DNA of 28,976 nt from Stomatobaculum sp. (GCA_017449925.1 JAFSYO010000032.1:1-28976); one strand, 5' to 3'; positions 15,179-23,843 are shown, counted from the first letter of the stretch. Notes: generated by a model from the letters alone, not told the origin. A program made the numbers and translations.

Positions 15179-16339
15179 TCAATAGTTTTGCGCACTCAGT
15201 GCAGTATCGGAGAAATAATAATCCGCGCGTTTTGCGGCGTCGGAGAAATAATGTTCCGCGCTCCGCACAGTGCTGACGAGATAGCGGATCACTTCCACGG
15301 GATATTTTCCGGCAGCGGTCTCGCCGGTGACCATAACGGAAGATGCGCCGTCCTGTACCGCGTTGAAAATATCGCTGACTTCCGCCCGGGTGGGAACAGC
15401 ACTTTGTTCCATGGAGGCAAGCATCTGCGTCACCACCATGAACGCTTTTCCGGCGGAGAGGCATTTCGACGCAAGGGTTTTCTGGACTCCCGGAAGATCC
15501 CAGAGAGGTACGGCGTTTCCAAGATCGCCCCGGGCGATGACGATCTCGTCCGCTTCGGGGATCAGCCGGTCGATCATCCGGATGCCATCAAGATTTTCGA
15601 TCTTGGCAAAGAGGCGGATATCGCCGCAGCCGGCTTCGTCCAAAGCCGCCCGTACAGTCTTTAAATCCTCGGGGCTTCTCACAAAGGGCTGCATGACGGC
15701 GGTGACGCCGAACTGCTTCGCGTAAGAAAGGTTCTTCCGGTCAGTTTCCGTCATGGCAGGAGAATCAATCTGGATGCCGGGCAGGGCGATGCTTTTCCTG
15801 CTGGACAGCGTTCCGCCCCGGAGGACTTCCGCAAGGGCGCAGCCAGCCTGATCTGCATTGCCGGCAGGATCTTTGAGGTCTGCATTGTCAGCGGATCCTT
15901 GGACTTCCGTCACTTTAAGAAGAAATTTTGAGTCATCCAGAACAAGTTCCTGTCCTGTGGTCAGTGCGGACAGCACGGCAGCCGGCACCGGGATGCATGG
16001 CAGGACCTCCGGATCGTCCGGCTGGACTCCTGAATCCGGCTGTCTTCCCGGCATTTTTTTCCGGGGACAGACGAGACGGACAAGGCTGCTTTCCTTCAGC
16101 TCCAGAGGTTCCGGCAGGACGCCGATGCGGAGTTCCGGCCCCTGCATATCGATCAGAAGCTGCGGCTGCACGCCGGCATCGCCCGCGGCATCATGCAGCA
16201 GGCGGATCAAAGGAGCAGCCTCAGGCAGTGTCATATGAGAAAGATTCAGGCGCATGCCTGTCATGCCAAGGGAAAGCATTTCCCGCAGGATCTCCCGGTC
16301 GGCGCAGGCGGGGCCCAGAGTTCCGTAGATGTCGATCAT
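15179..16339 (-). CDS. Pyruvate-kinase-like barrel protein lacking the C-terminal domain
   Basis: This 386-residue protein carries the pyruvate kinase barrel: MRLNLSH (29-35), DMQGPELR (64-71), KIENLDG with catalytic-type Lys246 and Mg-ligand Glu248, ARGDLG (269-274), TQMLASM (304-310), PTRAEVSD (316-323) and GETAAGKYPVE. A B-domain insertion (about 75-190) is present. It stops just after the barrel, so the usual C-terminal domain, which helps form the tetramer and hosts allosteric sites, is missing. The normal length is about 470 residues or more. AAGGAG lies four nt before the ATG at 16339. It is 25 nt upstream of mocA on the same strand and divergent from the hydroxylase. Pyruvate kinase chemistry is possible but unproven; the central pyk gene is probably elsewhere. 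Confidence 0.82.
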   Translation of the reverse strand: MIDIYGTLGPACADREILREMLSLGMTGMRLNLSHMTLPEAAPLIRLLHDAAGDAGVQPQLLIDMQGPELRIGVLPEPLELKESSLVRLVCPRKKMPGRQPDSGVQPDDPEVLPCIPVPAAVLSALTTGQELVLDDSKFLLKVTEVQGSADNADLKDPAGNADQAGCALAEVLRGGTLSSRKSIALPGIQIDSPAMTETDRKNLSYAKQFGVTAVMQPFVRSPEDLKTVRAALDEAGCGDIRLFAKIENLDGIRMIDRLIPEADEIVIARGDLGNAVPLWDLPGVQKTLASKCLSAGKAFMVVTQMLASMEQSAVPTRAEVSDIFNAVQDGASSVMVTGETAAGKYPVEVIRYLVSTVRSAEHYFSDAAKRADYYFSDTALSAQNY

Positions 16340-16405
16340 AAGTCTCCTTTCAGGAAGGGGCGTCCGGGTAGATCCGGCGGGGCCGGAGGAACGCCTCTTC
16401 AATTC

Positions 16406-16411
16406 AGTATA
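16406..16411 (-). promoter_or_regulatory. -10 element of the pyruvate-kinase-like/mocA unit
   Basis: The minus strand reads TATACT, 67 nt before the start codon. The -35 position (TGGCAA at 17 nt) is poor. Confidence 0.35.
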
Positions 16412-16453
16412 ACGGCAGAGGGGGGATGTTGCCAGAAAAAACACAAAGAAACC

Positions 16454-16462
16454 TGTTATAAT
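16454..16462 (+). promoter_or_regulatory. Extended -10 promoter of the molybdenum hydroxylase unit
   Basis: TGT followed directly by TATAAT (16457-16462) makes an extended -10. A leader hairpin, GCCGGG (16479-16484) with CCCGGC (16492-16497), lies between it and the ATG at 16509. The divergent unit's -10 is about 45 nt away, so one regulator could serve both. Confidence 0.5.
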
Positions 16463-16508
16463 AAGGCTGGAAAGGAAGGCCGGGGCTGTCTCCCGGCGGG
16501 ATGAGATT

Positions 16509-17921
16509 ATGCTTGAAATCAGAAATTACAGACGGGTGGAATCGCTGGAAGAAGCCTGGGAACTGAACCAGAAAAAAGGAAACCGGGTGATCGGCGGCAT
16601 GCTGTGGCTGAAGATGAGCCGCGGGCGGTGCGGTACGGCCATTGACCTGTCAGGCCTTGGACTGGACAGGATAGAGGAGGATGAAAAAGGCTTCCGGATC
16701 GGCTGCATGGTGACGCTCCGCCAGCTGGAGCAGCATCCGGGGCTGAATGCCTTAAGCTGCGGCGCGGTCCGGGACGCGGTAAAGAATATTGTCGGCGTGC
16801 AGTTCCGGAATCTGGCGACGGTCGGCGGGAGCATCTGGGGGAGGTTCGGCTTCTCGGATGTACTGACGGTGTTCATGGCGCTGGGGGCGTTCGTGGAACT
16901 GTATAAAAAAGGGATCGTCCCCATCGAGGAGTTTGCCGGGATGCCTTACGACAGGGATATCCTGGTCAGGATCATCCTGCCGAAACAGGAAAGCGCGAAG
17001 AAGGGCGGAGCTGGTCAGGATCCGGGCTTTGCCGCGCTGTCCGTGCGGAACAGCGTGACGGATTTCCCAGTGCTCACCGTGGCGGCGGGAGTTCCGGTGC
17101 GGGAAACCGGAGATTCATGTTCCGGGATCCGGATCGCCGTGGGAGCGCGGCCCCAGAAGGCCATGCTGCTGAAGGATCCGGAGGCGATCCTGAAAGACGG
17201 CGTCACGGAGGACAGCGCCGCGGCTTATGCAGCCTGGGCGGCGGAACAGGTGCCGACAGGAACCAACCTGAGGGGAAGCGCGGACTATCGGAAGCACCTC
17301 ACGGAGGTGCTGGTACGCCGGGCCCTTCTTAAGGCGGCAGAAGCGGGACAGGCAGGAACAACGATGGCAGAAGAGGACCCTGCGGAAGCAGCGCAGGCAG
17401 CCGGAGAGGCTCTTTCCGGGACCGGAAAATCTGAAAATAAGGAAATATCCTCCGCGCCGGGCGTGATCTCCTTTGAACTGAACAGCAGGGTGATCCGGCG
17501 CGCTGCGGCTCCGGACTTGCTTCTGATCGATATGCTCCGGGAAGAGGGCGCCCTTAGTGTGAAACGGGGCTGCGAAACTTCGAACTGCGGCCTCTGCACT
17601 GTCCTGCTGGACGGCGTGCCGGTGCTTTCCTGTTCCATCCTGGCGGCGCGGGCTGAAGGAAAAAAGGTGACGACCCTGGAAGGAATGCAAAAGGAAGCAG
17701 CGGAAATCGGCGCCTTTATCGCGGATCAGGGGGCGGAGCAGTGCGGGTTCTGCAATCCGGGATTCATGATGAATACTATAGCTTTGCTCCGTGAAAATCC
17801 CCATCCGTCGGAGGAAGAGATCCGGGTCTGGCTGGCAGGGAATCTGTGCCGCTGTTCCGGATATGAGGGACAGATCCGGGGGATCCTTAACTATCTGGCA
17901 TGGAAGGAGGGAGAGCGCTGA
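16509..17921 (+). CDS. Molybdenum hydroxylase FAD-binding plus [2Fe-2S] fusion subunit
   Basis: The 470-residue protein joins two subunits of the xanthine dehydrogenase family. Residues 1-275 are the FAD domain, with RNLATVGGSI at 100-109. After an Ala/Glu-rich linker (about 278-315), residues 318-470 hold two [2Fe-2S] clusters. The plant-type cluster uses Cys355, Cys360, Cys363 and Cys375; the C-terminal helical cluster uses Cys412, Cys415, Cys447 and Cys449. Electrons from the molybdenum site pass through both clusters to FAD. The order FAD then FeS is the reverse of animal xanthine oxidase (FeS-FAD-Mo). The stop overlaps the ATG of the molybdenum subunit by one nt, so the two are made together. 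Confidence 0.92.
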   Translation: MLEIRNYRRVESLEEAWELNQKKGNRVIGGMLWLKMSRGRCGTAIDLSGLGLDRIEEDEKGFRIGCMVTLRQLEQHPGLNALSCGAVRDAVKNIVGVQFRNLATVGGSIWGRFGFSDVLTVFMALGAFVELYKKGIVPIEEFAGMPYDRDILVRIILPKQESAKKGGAGQDPGFAALSVRNSVTDFPVLTVAAGVPVRETGDSCSGIRIAVGARPQKAMLLKDPEAILKDGVTEDSAAAYAAWAAEQVPTGTNLRGSADYRKHLTEVLVRRALLKAAEAGQAGTTMAEEDPAEAAQAAGEALSGTGKSENKEISSAPGVISFELNSRVIRRAAAPDLLLIDMLREEGALSVKRGCETSNCGLCTVLLDGVPVLSCSILAARAEGKKVTTLEGMQKEAAEIGAFIADQGAEQCGFCNPGFMMNTIALLRENPHPSEEEIRVWLAGNLCRCSGYEGQIRGILNYLAWKEGER

Positions 17922-20350
17922 TGGCAGGAACAAATGAAAACCTGAATCCGGCGGGCAGAGAAAACTGGCAGCCGGAAGGAAACGTCCGGTCCCAGGATCA
18001 GTATGCCGGAATCGTGAAGAATCTGCGGGTAGTAAATACCCCTGTGCGGAAGAAGGACGCCATGCAGCTCCTCACCGGACAGCCCGTCTACCTGGAGGAC
18101 ATGGTCCCGAAGGGATACCTGGTGGTGAAGATCCTGCGCTCTCCCCACGCCCACGCGCTGATCGAGGAGATCGATACTTCCGCGGCGATGAAGGTGCCGG
18201 GGATCGAGGCGGTGTTTACCTGGAAGGATGTGCCTCAGGATATGCCGCGCCATACACAGGCGGGGCAGACTTTTCCGGAGTTCAGTCCCTGCGACCGCCT
18301 GGTGCTGGACCGCAGGGTGCGCTTCGCGGGAGATGTGGCTGCGATCGTGGCGGGTGCGGATGAAAAGTGCGTTGACCGGGCGATGAAGCTCATCAAGGTG
18401 AAGTATCAGGTGCTGACGCCGGTCCTGGACATGCATCAGGCAAAAGACGCGGAGATCCTGGTGCATCCGGAGGAAAACTGGCGCGCCCAGGTCCCCTGCG
18501 GCGCGGACAACCGGCGGAATCTCTGCGCCTCCGAGACCACGGGAGAAGGGGATGTGGACCGGGTCCTGTCGGAGTGCGACGTGGTGGTGGAGCACACCTT
18601 CCATACGAAGGCGGTGCAGCAGGCCATGATGGAGACCTTCCGGACATACTGCAGCATCGACCCCGTCACCGGGCGCCTGAATGTGATATCGTCGACGCAG
18701 ATCCTGTTCCACTGCCGGCGCATCATCGCCGACGCCCTGGGCATCCCGAAATCCATGGTGCGGGTGATGAAGCCGCGGATCGGCGGCGGATTCGGGGCGA
18801 AGCAGACGGCTGTTTCGGAGACTTATCCAGCCTTTGTAACATGGAAGACGAAAAAGCCCAGTATGATCATCTTCTCCAGGGAAGAATCCCAGACGGCTTC
18901 CTCCCCCCGCCACGAGATGGAGGTGAAGGTGCGCGTGGGCGGCATGAAGAACGGAAAGCTCCGGGCCATCGACCTCTACACCCTGTCCAACGCCGGGGCC
19001 TACGGGGAGCACAGCCCTACGACAGTCAGCCTTTCCGGCCACAAATCCATCCCGCTGTACCGTGAGCTGGACGCCTTCCGCTTTTCCTTTGACGTGGTCT
19101 ACACAAATGTCATGTCGGCAGGCGCTTTCCGCGGCTACGGGGCGCCCCAGGGCATCTTTGCCGTCGAGACCTGCGTCACGGAATTCGCGGAAAAGGTCGG
19201 CCTGGATCCCATGCAGGTGCGGGAGATGAACATGGTCCGGGAAGGGGACCGGATGCCGGCCTACGATGGATCGATAAATACTTCCTGTACCCTGGATCTG
19301 TGTCTTAAAAAAGTACGGGAGATGATCCGCTGGGACGAGAAGTACCCGGTGCGGACCATGCCGGACGGAAAACTGCGGGCTGTGGGCATCGGCCTCGCCA
19401 TGCAGGGCTCGGGGATTGCCGGGGTGGATACGGGCAGCGCTGCCCTCTCATTGAACGACGACGGCTTTTATATTCTCCGGATCGGCGCGGCGGATATGGG
19501 GACCGGCTGTGACACGACGCTGGCCCAGATCGCGGCGGAGGTGCTGGAGTGCAGTCCGGACCGGGTGGTCACCGCCGGCGCCGACACCGACACTTCTCCC
19601 TATGACAAAGGATCCTACGCTTCCAGCACTGCCTACGTGACAGGAAAGGCGGTGGAGCGATGCGCCCGGAAGCTGAGGGACCGTATTCTCACCCTCGGCG
19701 CGGAGCTGCTGGGAGTGAAGAAGGAAGAGTCCCGGTTCGACGGAGAGCGGGTGTATGTCGCCGCTTCCGGCGCGGGACAGAATACCGATGATGCCGCCGG
19801 CGTGCGGAGCGTCTCGCTCGCGGATATCTCACAAAAAAACATGTTCTTCAACAACCTGATCCTCGAGACAGTTGAGATGAACACCTCGCCCTTTTCACCG
19901 CCGCCCTTCATGGCCGGCGCGGCCGAGGTGGAGATCGATCCGGAGACCGGGGAGACGCGGGTGGTGGAATACGACGCCTGCGTGGACTGCGGGACGCCGC
20001 TGAATCCGAACCTGACAAGAGTGCAGGCGGAGGGCGGGATCCTTCAGGGCATCGGCATGACCCTGATGGAGAACGTAACTTATAACAAGAACGGCGTTCC
20101 CTATGAGAACTCCTTTATGCAGTACAAGATCCCGTCCAGGCAGGACGTGGGACGCATCCGCGTGGAGTTCGCCCCAAGTTACGAACCCAGCGGACCCTTC
20201 GGGGCAAAATCCATCGGCGAGGTCGTCCTGAACACGCCCCTGCCGGCAATTGCGGAGGCCGTGTATCACGCTACGGGGGTGAGGTTCACGGAGCTGCCCA
20301 TTACGCCGGAAATGGTAGCGAAGGCCCTCCGGGACAAGAAAAAGCAGTGA
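17921..20350 (+). CDS. xdhA: Molybdenum hydroxylase catalytic subunit (xanthine-dehydrogenase family)
   Basis: This 809-residue molybdopterin subunit has the family motifs GGGFGAKQ (288-295), AGAFRGYGAPQ (400-410) and, near the end, GAKSIGE with catalytic Glu767. Similarity to E. coli XdhA runs throughout, including VRSP/LRSPHAH, SSTQI, DTDxxPxDxGxxAS and the final LPITPE-type block. The Gln after GGGFGAK replaces the xanthine-orienting Glu of bovine and Rhodobacter enzymes, but E. coli XdhA also has Gln there. Xanthine or another purine/N-heterocycle is therefore plausible, not proven. The ATG at 17921 has GGAGG ten nt upstream and overlaps the previous stop. The cofactor would be MCD made by the divergent MocA. 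Confidence 0.9.
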   Translation: MAGTNENLNPAGRENWQPEGNVRSQDQYAGIVKNLRVVNTPVRKKDAMQLLTGQPVYLEDMVPKGYLVVKILRSPHAHALIEEIDTSAAMKVPGIEAVFTWKDVPQDMPRHTQAGQTFPEFSPCDRLVLDRRVRFAGDVAAIVAGADEKCVDRAMKLIKVKYQVLTPVLDMHQAKDAEILVHPEENWRAQVPCGADNRRNLCASETTGEGDVDRVLSECDVVVEHTFHTKAVQQAMMETFRTYCSIDPVTGRLNVISSTQILFHCRRIIADALGIPKSMVRVMKPRIGGGFGAKQTAVSETYPAFVTWKTKKPSMIIFSREESQTASSPRHEMEVKVRVGGMKNGKLRAIDLYTLSNAGAYGEHSPTTVSLSGHKSIPLYRELDAFRFSFDVVYTNVMSAGAFRGYGAPQGIFAVETCVTEFAEKVGLDPMQVREMNMVREGDRMPAYDGSINTSCTLDLCLKKVREMIRWDEKYPVRTMPDGKLRAVGIGLAMQGSGIAGVDTGSAALSLNDDGFYILRIGAADMGTGCDTTLAQIAAEVLECSPDRVVTAGADTDTSPYDKGSYASSTAYVTGKAVERCARKLRDRILTLGAELLGVKKEESRFDGERVYVAASGAGQNTDDAAGVRSVSLADISQKNMFFNNLILETVEMNTSPFSPPPFMAGAAEVEIDPETGETRVVEYDACVDCGTPLNPNLTRVQAEGGILQGIGMTLMENVTYNKNGVPYENSFMQYKIPSRQDVGRIRVEFAPSYEPSGPFGAKSIGEVVLNTPLPAIAEAVYHATGVRFTELPITPEMVAKALRDKKKQ

Positions 20351-20400
20351 GCTGATGCGCGCTGGGCGCGGAAGAAGAAACAACAGAAAGGCAGAACAAA

Positions 20401-23361
20401 TTGCGATATTTGACCATCGGGATCCTGGCCCACGTGGACGCCGGGAAAACAACTTTATCGGAGGCGCTGCTCTATACTGCCGGGGCCATCCGGAAGACGG
20501 GGCGCGTGGACCACGGGGACGCTTTCCTGGATACGGATCTCCAGGAGAAGCGGAGGGGCATCACCATCTACGCCAAGCAGGCAGTGTTCCGCACCGGCGA
20601 CACAGAGATCACCCTTCTGGACACTCCGGGACATGTGGACTTCTCCGCCGAGACCGAGCGGACGCTGCAGGTCCTGGATGCCGCGGTGCTGGTGATCAGC
20701 GCGCCGGACGGGGTGCAGAGCCACACCCGGACGCTGTGGAACCTGCTCCGGACCTACCGGGTGCCGGTATTCGTTTTTGTAAATAAGATGGACCAGCCGG
20801 GGGTAAAGCGGGAGCGGGTGATGGAACAGCTCCGCAACGTGCTGAAGGCGGGGTTCCAGGAATTCAGTTTTCTTCCGCCGGCCGGCGCTTCCGGAAACGG
20901 CGTTCCGGGAAAGCTTGTGGATTTCAGTTCACCGGAGATGCAGGAGGAACTGGCGGTCCTGGACGAAGCACTGATGGAGCGCTACCTGGAGGAAGGGGCT
21001 CCGGTGAAGGACAGCGATATGATCCGCCTGATCCGGGAGAGGAAGCTGTTCCCGGTCAGCTTCGGGTCAGCGCTCCGTCTGGAGGGCGTGGAAGCTTTCC
21101 TGGAGGTCCTTTCTAAGTTCGCACCGGTGCCCCGGCCGGAAGAATATCCCGCGGAATTCGGCGCCCGGGTGTTCAAGATCACCCGGGACGAGCAGGGAAA
21201 ACGCCTTACCTGGATGAAGATGACCGGCGGAACCCTGAAAGTAAAAATGACACTGCCGGAAGAAACAGGAGAGGCTGAAGATAAGGCGGATCAGATCCGC
21301 CGGTATTCCGGCGCCAAGTTCACGCCCCTGCAGGAAGCCTGTGCCGGGATGGTGGTGGCAGTCACAGGACCGGAGCACACCCGGGCGGGCCAGGGACTGG
21401 GATTTGAGGAGAGCGGCCGCATGCCGCTGCTTTCTCCGGTGCTGACCTACCGCGTGCTTCTTCCGGAGGGGACGGACGCGGCGGCCATGCTGCCGAAGCT
21501 GAAGAACCTGGAGGAAGAGGAGCCGGAGCTCCATGTCCTCTGGGAGGACCGGACCAGGGAGATCCACGTGCAGCTGATGGGCGCTGTACAGACGGAAGTA
21601 CTGAAAGAACTGGTGGAGCGGCGCTACGGCGTGAAGATCGCTTTCGACGCAGGAAGCATCGCCTATCGCGAGACCATTGCTGCCCCAGTGGAAGGCGTGG
21701 GGCATTTCGAACCACTGCGTCATTATGCGGAGGTGCACCTTCTGATGGAACCAGGAGAGCCGGGCAGCGGCCTTCAGTTCGCCTCGGAGGTCAGTGTGGA
21801 CCGCCTGGCGCTGAACTGGCAGCGCCTCATACTGACGCATCTGGAGGAGCGGGAGCATTTCGGCGTCCTGACGGGATCGCCCATCACGGACATGAAGATT
21901 ACCGTGGCGGCGGGACGGGCCCATGACAAGCACACCGAAGGAGGCGATTTCCGGCAGGCTACCTACCGCGCGGTACGGAACGGCCTGATGTTCGCGGACA
22001 ATGTGCTTCTGGAGCCGTGGTACCGCTTTACCCTGACCGTTCCCGGATCCGCCGCAGGACGGGCCATGACTGACTTGGACCGGATGGGAGCGGAGTTTTC
22101 GCTGGGGGCCGGCGGTTCTTTTGAGGGCGAAGAAACAGAGGGCGGTGACGGAGGATATGGAGATGCCGCTTACGGCGCTGACGGCTCATACGGTGACGGC
22201 GGGATGACCGTGATCTCCGGCAAGGTACCGGTCTCGGAAATCCTGAACTACGCGGACGATGTCCGCGCCTACACCAAGGGGGAAGGCCGGCTTGCCGTCC
22301 GCCTTCTCGGATACTTCCCCTGCCACAATGCGGAAGATGTGATCGAAGCTTCCGGGTATGACCCGGAGCTGGATCCGGAGAATTCCCCGGATTCCGTGTT
22401 CTGTTCCCACGGTGTCGGAACGGTGATCCCCTGGTACGATGTCCCGGAATACATGCATCTGCCGCCGGTACTGGAGACAGGGCCGGAAGATGGGGACGGC
22501 GAAGCAGGAGTGTCCGGAGACGGATCCGGAGGCGCATGGATGTCCGGCGCCGGAGCTGCGGGGGCTGCCGCCAGGGCGCGCCGCGCCGCAGGGGAAGAGG
22601 GACCTTTCCTCTCCGTGGAAGAAGTGGATCAGATCCTGGCCCGGGCAGGCTCCGCGAACCGGAGAAATGTCGGACAAAAGGCGAGGTACGGCCAGCGCAG
22701 GCGTTTCAAGGAGACTTTGGAATATGGCGATTACGCTGCCGGCAGCGCTTCCGGAGGAAAAACGCCGGCAGCAGTCCGGGCAATGAGAGCTGCGGAGGAG
22801 AAGCGCAGCGCCGCATCAGCGGAGAAACTGAGGGCAGCGGAAAGTGTCGGAAAGATGGACCGGCGGAAAGAATTCGTCCTGGTGGACGGTTACAACATCA
22901 TCTTTTCCTGGCCTGAGCTGAAAGCCCTCGCGGAGACCAACATCGACAGCGCCAGGCTGGCTCTGCAGGACGCTCTCTGCGATTACCAGGGCTACCGTGG
23001 CTCGGTGCTGATCGTGGTCTTTGACGCCTACCGCGTGGCGGGTCACCAGGTGGAGATATTTGACTACCACAACATCCATGTGGTGTTCACAAAGGAAGCC
23101 CAGACCGCGGACGCCTACATCGAGCAGTTCTCCCACGAGCACGCAAAGACGGACCGGGTGGTGGTCGCCACCTCCGACGGCCTGGAGCAGGTCATCGTGC
23201 GGAGCGCCGGCTCGGAACTCCTGTCCGCCCAGGACCTGAAAGAGGATCTGGAACGCAGGACCGCCGCGGCAAGGGAGATCCATCTGAAGCGCAGCGCACC
23301 CCGGGACACCACCATGGCGGAGAAGCTGGACGCGCTCCGAAAGAACTTGCAGGATTCCTGA
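20401..23361 (+). CDS. Tet(M)/EF-G-like translation GTPase fused to a Rae1/YacP-like NYN nuclease
   Basis: The protein has 986 residues. Residues 1-685 follow Tet(M)/EF-G: G1 AHVDAGKTT (10-18), switch I RRGITI (51-56), DTPGH with His78, NKMD (128-131), domains II to V ending GVGTVIPWYDVPEYMHL. A Gly/Asp/Tyr-rich insertion (569-601) interrupts domain IV. A linker with a basic patch (ARYGQRRRF) leads to an NYN nuclease (824-975) matching B. subtilis Rae1: DGYNIIFSWPEL, VVFDAYRV, FTKEAQTAD, ATSDGLEQ, with acidic residues Asp829, Asp875, Asp904 and Asp926 intact. Rae1 cuts mRNA in the ribosomal A site, where Tet(M)-like factors also bind. The TTG start at 20401 aligns exactly with the Tet(M) N-terminus; the ribosome site (AAAGG) is weak. 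It lies 50 nt after the hydroxylase gene and may be co-transcribed. Tetracycline resistance is not implied. Confidence 0.9.
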   Translation: MRYLTIGILAHVDAGKTTLSEALLYTAGAIRKTGRVDHGDAFLDTDLQEKRRGITIYAKQAVFRTGDTEITLLDTPGHVDFSAETERTLQVLDAAVLVISAPDGVQSHTRTLWNLLRTYRVPVFVFVNKMDQPGVKRERVMEQLRNVLKAGFQEFSFLPPAGASGNGVPGKLVDFSSPEMQEELAVLDEALMERYLEEGAPVKDSDMIRLIRERKLFPVSFGSALRLEGVEAFLEVLSKFAPVPRPEEYPAEFGARVFKITRDEQGKRLTWMKMTGGTLKVKMTLPEETGEAEDKADQIRRYSGAKFTPLQEACAGMVVAVTGPEHTRAGQGLGFEESGRMPLLSPVLTYRVLLPEGTDAAAMLPKLKNLEEEEPELHVLWEDRTREIHVQLMGAVQTEVLKELVERRYGVKIAFDAGSIAYRETIAAPVEGVGHFEPLRHYAEVHLLMEPGEPGSGLQFASEVSVDRLALNWQRLILTHLEEREHFGVLTGSPITDMKITVAAGRAHDKHTEGGDFRQATYRAVRNGLMFADNVLLEPWYRFTLTVPGSAAGRAMTDLDRMGAEFSLGAGGSFEGEETEGGDGGYGDAAYGADGSYGDGGMTVISGKVPVSEILNYADDVRAYTKGEGRLAVRLLGYFPCHNAEDVIEASGYDPELDPENSPDSVFCSHGVGTVIPWYDVPEYMHLPPVLETGPEDGDGEAGVSGDGSGGAWMSGAGAAGAAARARRAAGEEGPFLSVEEVDQILARAGSANRRNVGQKARYGQRRRFKETLEYGDYAAGSASGGKTPAAVRAMRAAEEKRSAASAEKLRAAESVGKMDRRKEFVLVDGYNIIFSWPELKALAETNIDSARLALQDALCDYQGYRGSVLIVVFDAYRVAGHQVEIFDYHNIHVVFTKEAQTADAYIEQFSHEHAKTDRVVVATSDGLEQVIVRSAGSELLSAQDLKEDLERRTAAAREIHLKRSAPRDTTMAEKLDALRKNLQDS

Positions 23362-23442
23362 GCAGCGGAAAGAGTTTGTGAAACCGGCCCGTGGAACCGG
23401 CCTGAAAACCTACCCGAGAACCGGTTGATCCGGAACTCCATG

Positions 23443-23703
23443 GGGGTATACAGCAAAGTAATGAACTGCACTCCCTCCTGTCCCGCCAAATGACTGGCTT
23501 GAAGCTTGGATTTCGGAGACCTTGGGTGTATAGGGCCAGCTTGAGATTTACACTCCCCTGTTTGCTTCGAGCACAAGGGAGTGCTTTTCAGTACATATCC
23601 GCTATGCCCCCAATACACCGGGAAAAGAGCGTGATTTCAGTCAAACCAGGGAAAAAACAGGCCTCGGCAAGGGAGTGCAAATCGGTACGGATTACAATAC
23701 ACC
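23443..23703. repeat. Mirror-arranged four-copy motif element (GGTGTAT-N17-GCACTCCCT)
   Basis: The 435-nt gap after the GTPase-nuclease gene holds no convincing gene. It does hold four copies of one motif. Forward copies lie at 23443-23476 and 23525-23558; reverse copies at 23576-23619 and 23670-23703. Three have exactly 17 nt between the two blocks, one has 27. The copy spacing is symmetrical (48 and 50 nt), and CTGG[CT]TTGA recurs in both gaps. The whole is an imperfect palindrome of about 260 bp. The inner arms form a hairpin followed by TTTT. Candidates are a MITE-like element, a structured RNA or degraded insertion-sequence ends. Confidence 0.6.
23551..23588 (+). terminator. Hairpin plus T run, probable terminator at the centre of the repeat element
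   Basis: CACTCCC (23551-23557) pairs with GGGAGTG (23577-23583), with further inner pairing (TGT/ACA), followed after one base by TTTT. It would stop transcripts coming from the GTPase-nuclease gene. Confidence 0.55.
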
Positions 23704-23760
23704 CACGACCCCGGAGCAAGTGAAAAATCAAGTATATCTAAGTTTCGATCATATAAAAAG

Positions 23761-23793
23761 AACTGCCTCTCAACAGTCTGAGAGGCAGTTCTT
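23761..23793. terminator. Bidirectional terminator between the repeat element and the symporter
   Basis: AACTGCCTCTCA and TGAGAGGCAGTT form a perfect 12-bp stem with a short loop. The minus strand continues into TTTTTATATG, terminating the symporter gene; the plus strand reads CTTCG. Confidence 0.85.
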
Positions 23794-23843
23794 CGTTTGA
23801 TTCATTATAATTCCGATGTCTGTTCAGCACTCTGTGCTGCGGA

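Noticed and set aside
20401..23361. Calling this gene a tetracycline resistance determinant
   Set aside because: The Tet(M)-like part is a distant relative with extra insertions and a nuclease domain, and no mobile element surrounds it; resistance cannot be inferred from similarity alone.
23443..23703. CRISPR array
   Set aside because: Only four copies, in two orientations, with internal variable spacers inside the motif rather than identical direct repeats; no cas genes.
23570..23800. Degenerate coding remnant on the plus strand (reads GVQIGTDYNTPTTPEQV near 23672)
   Set aside because: The peptide-like stretch is short, has no start or ribosome site, crosses a terminator hairpin, and the other repeat copies do not keep the same frame.
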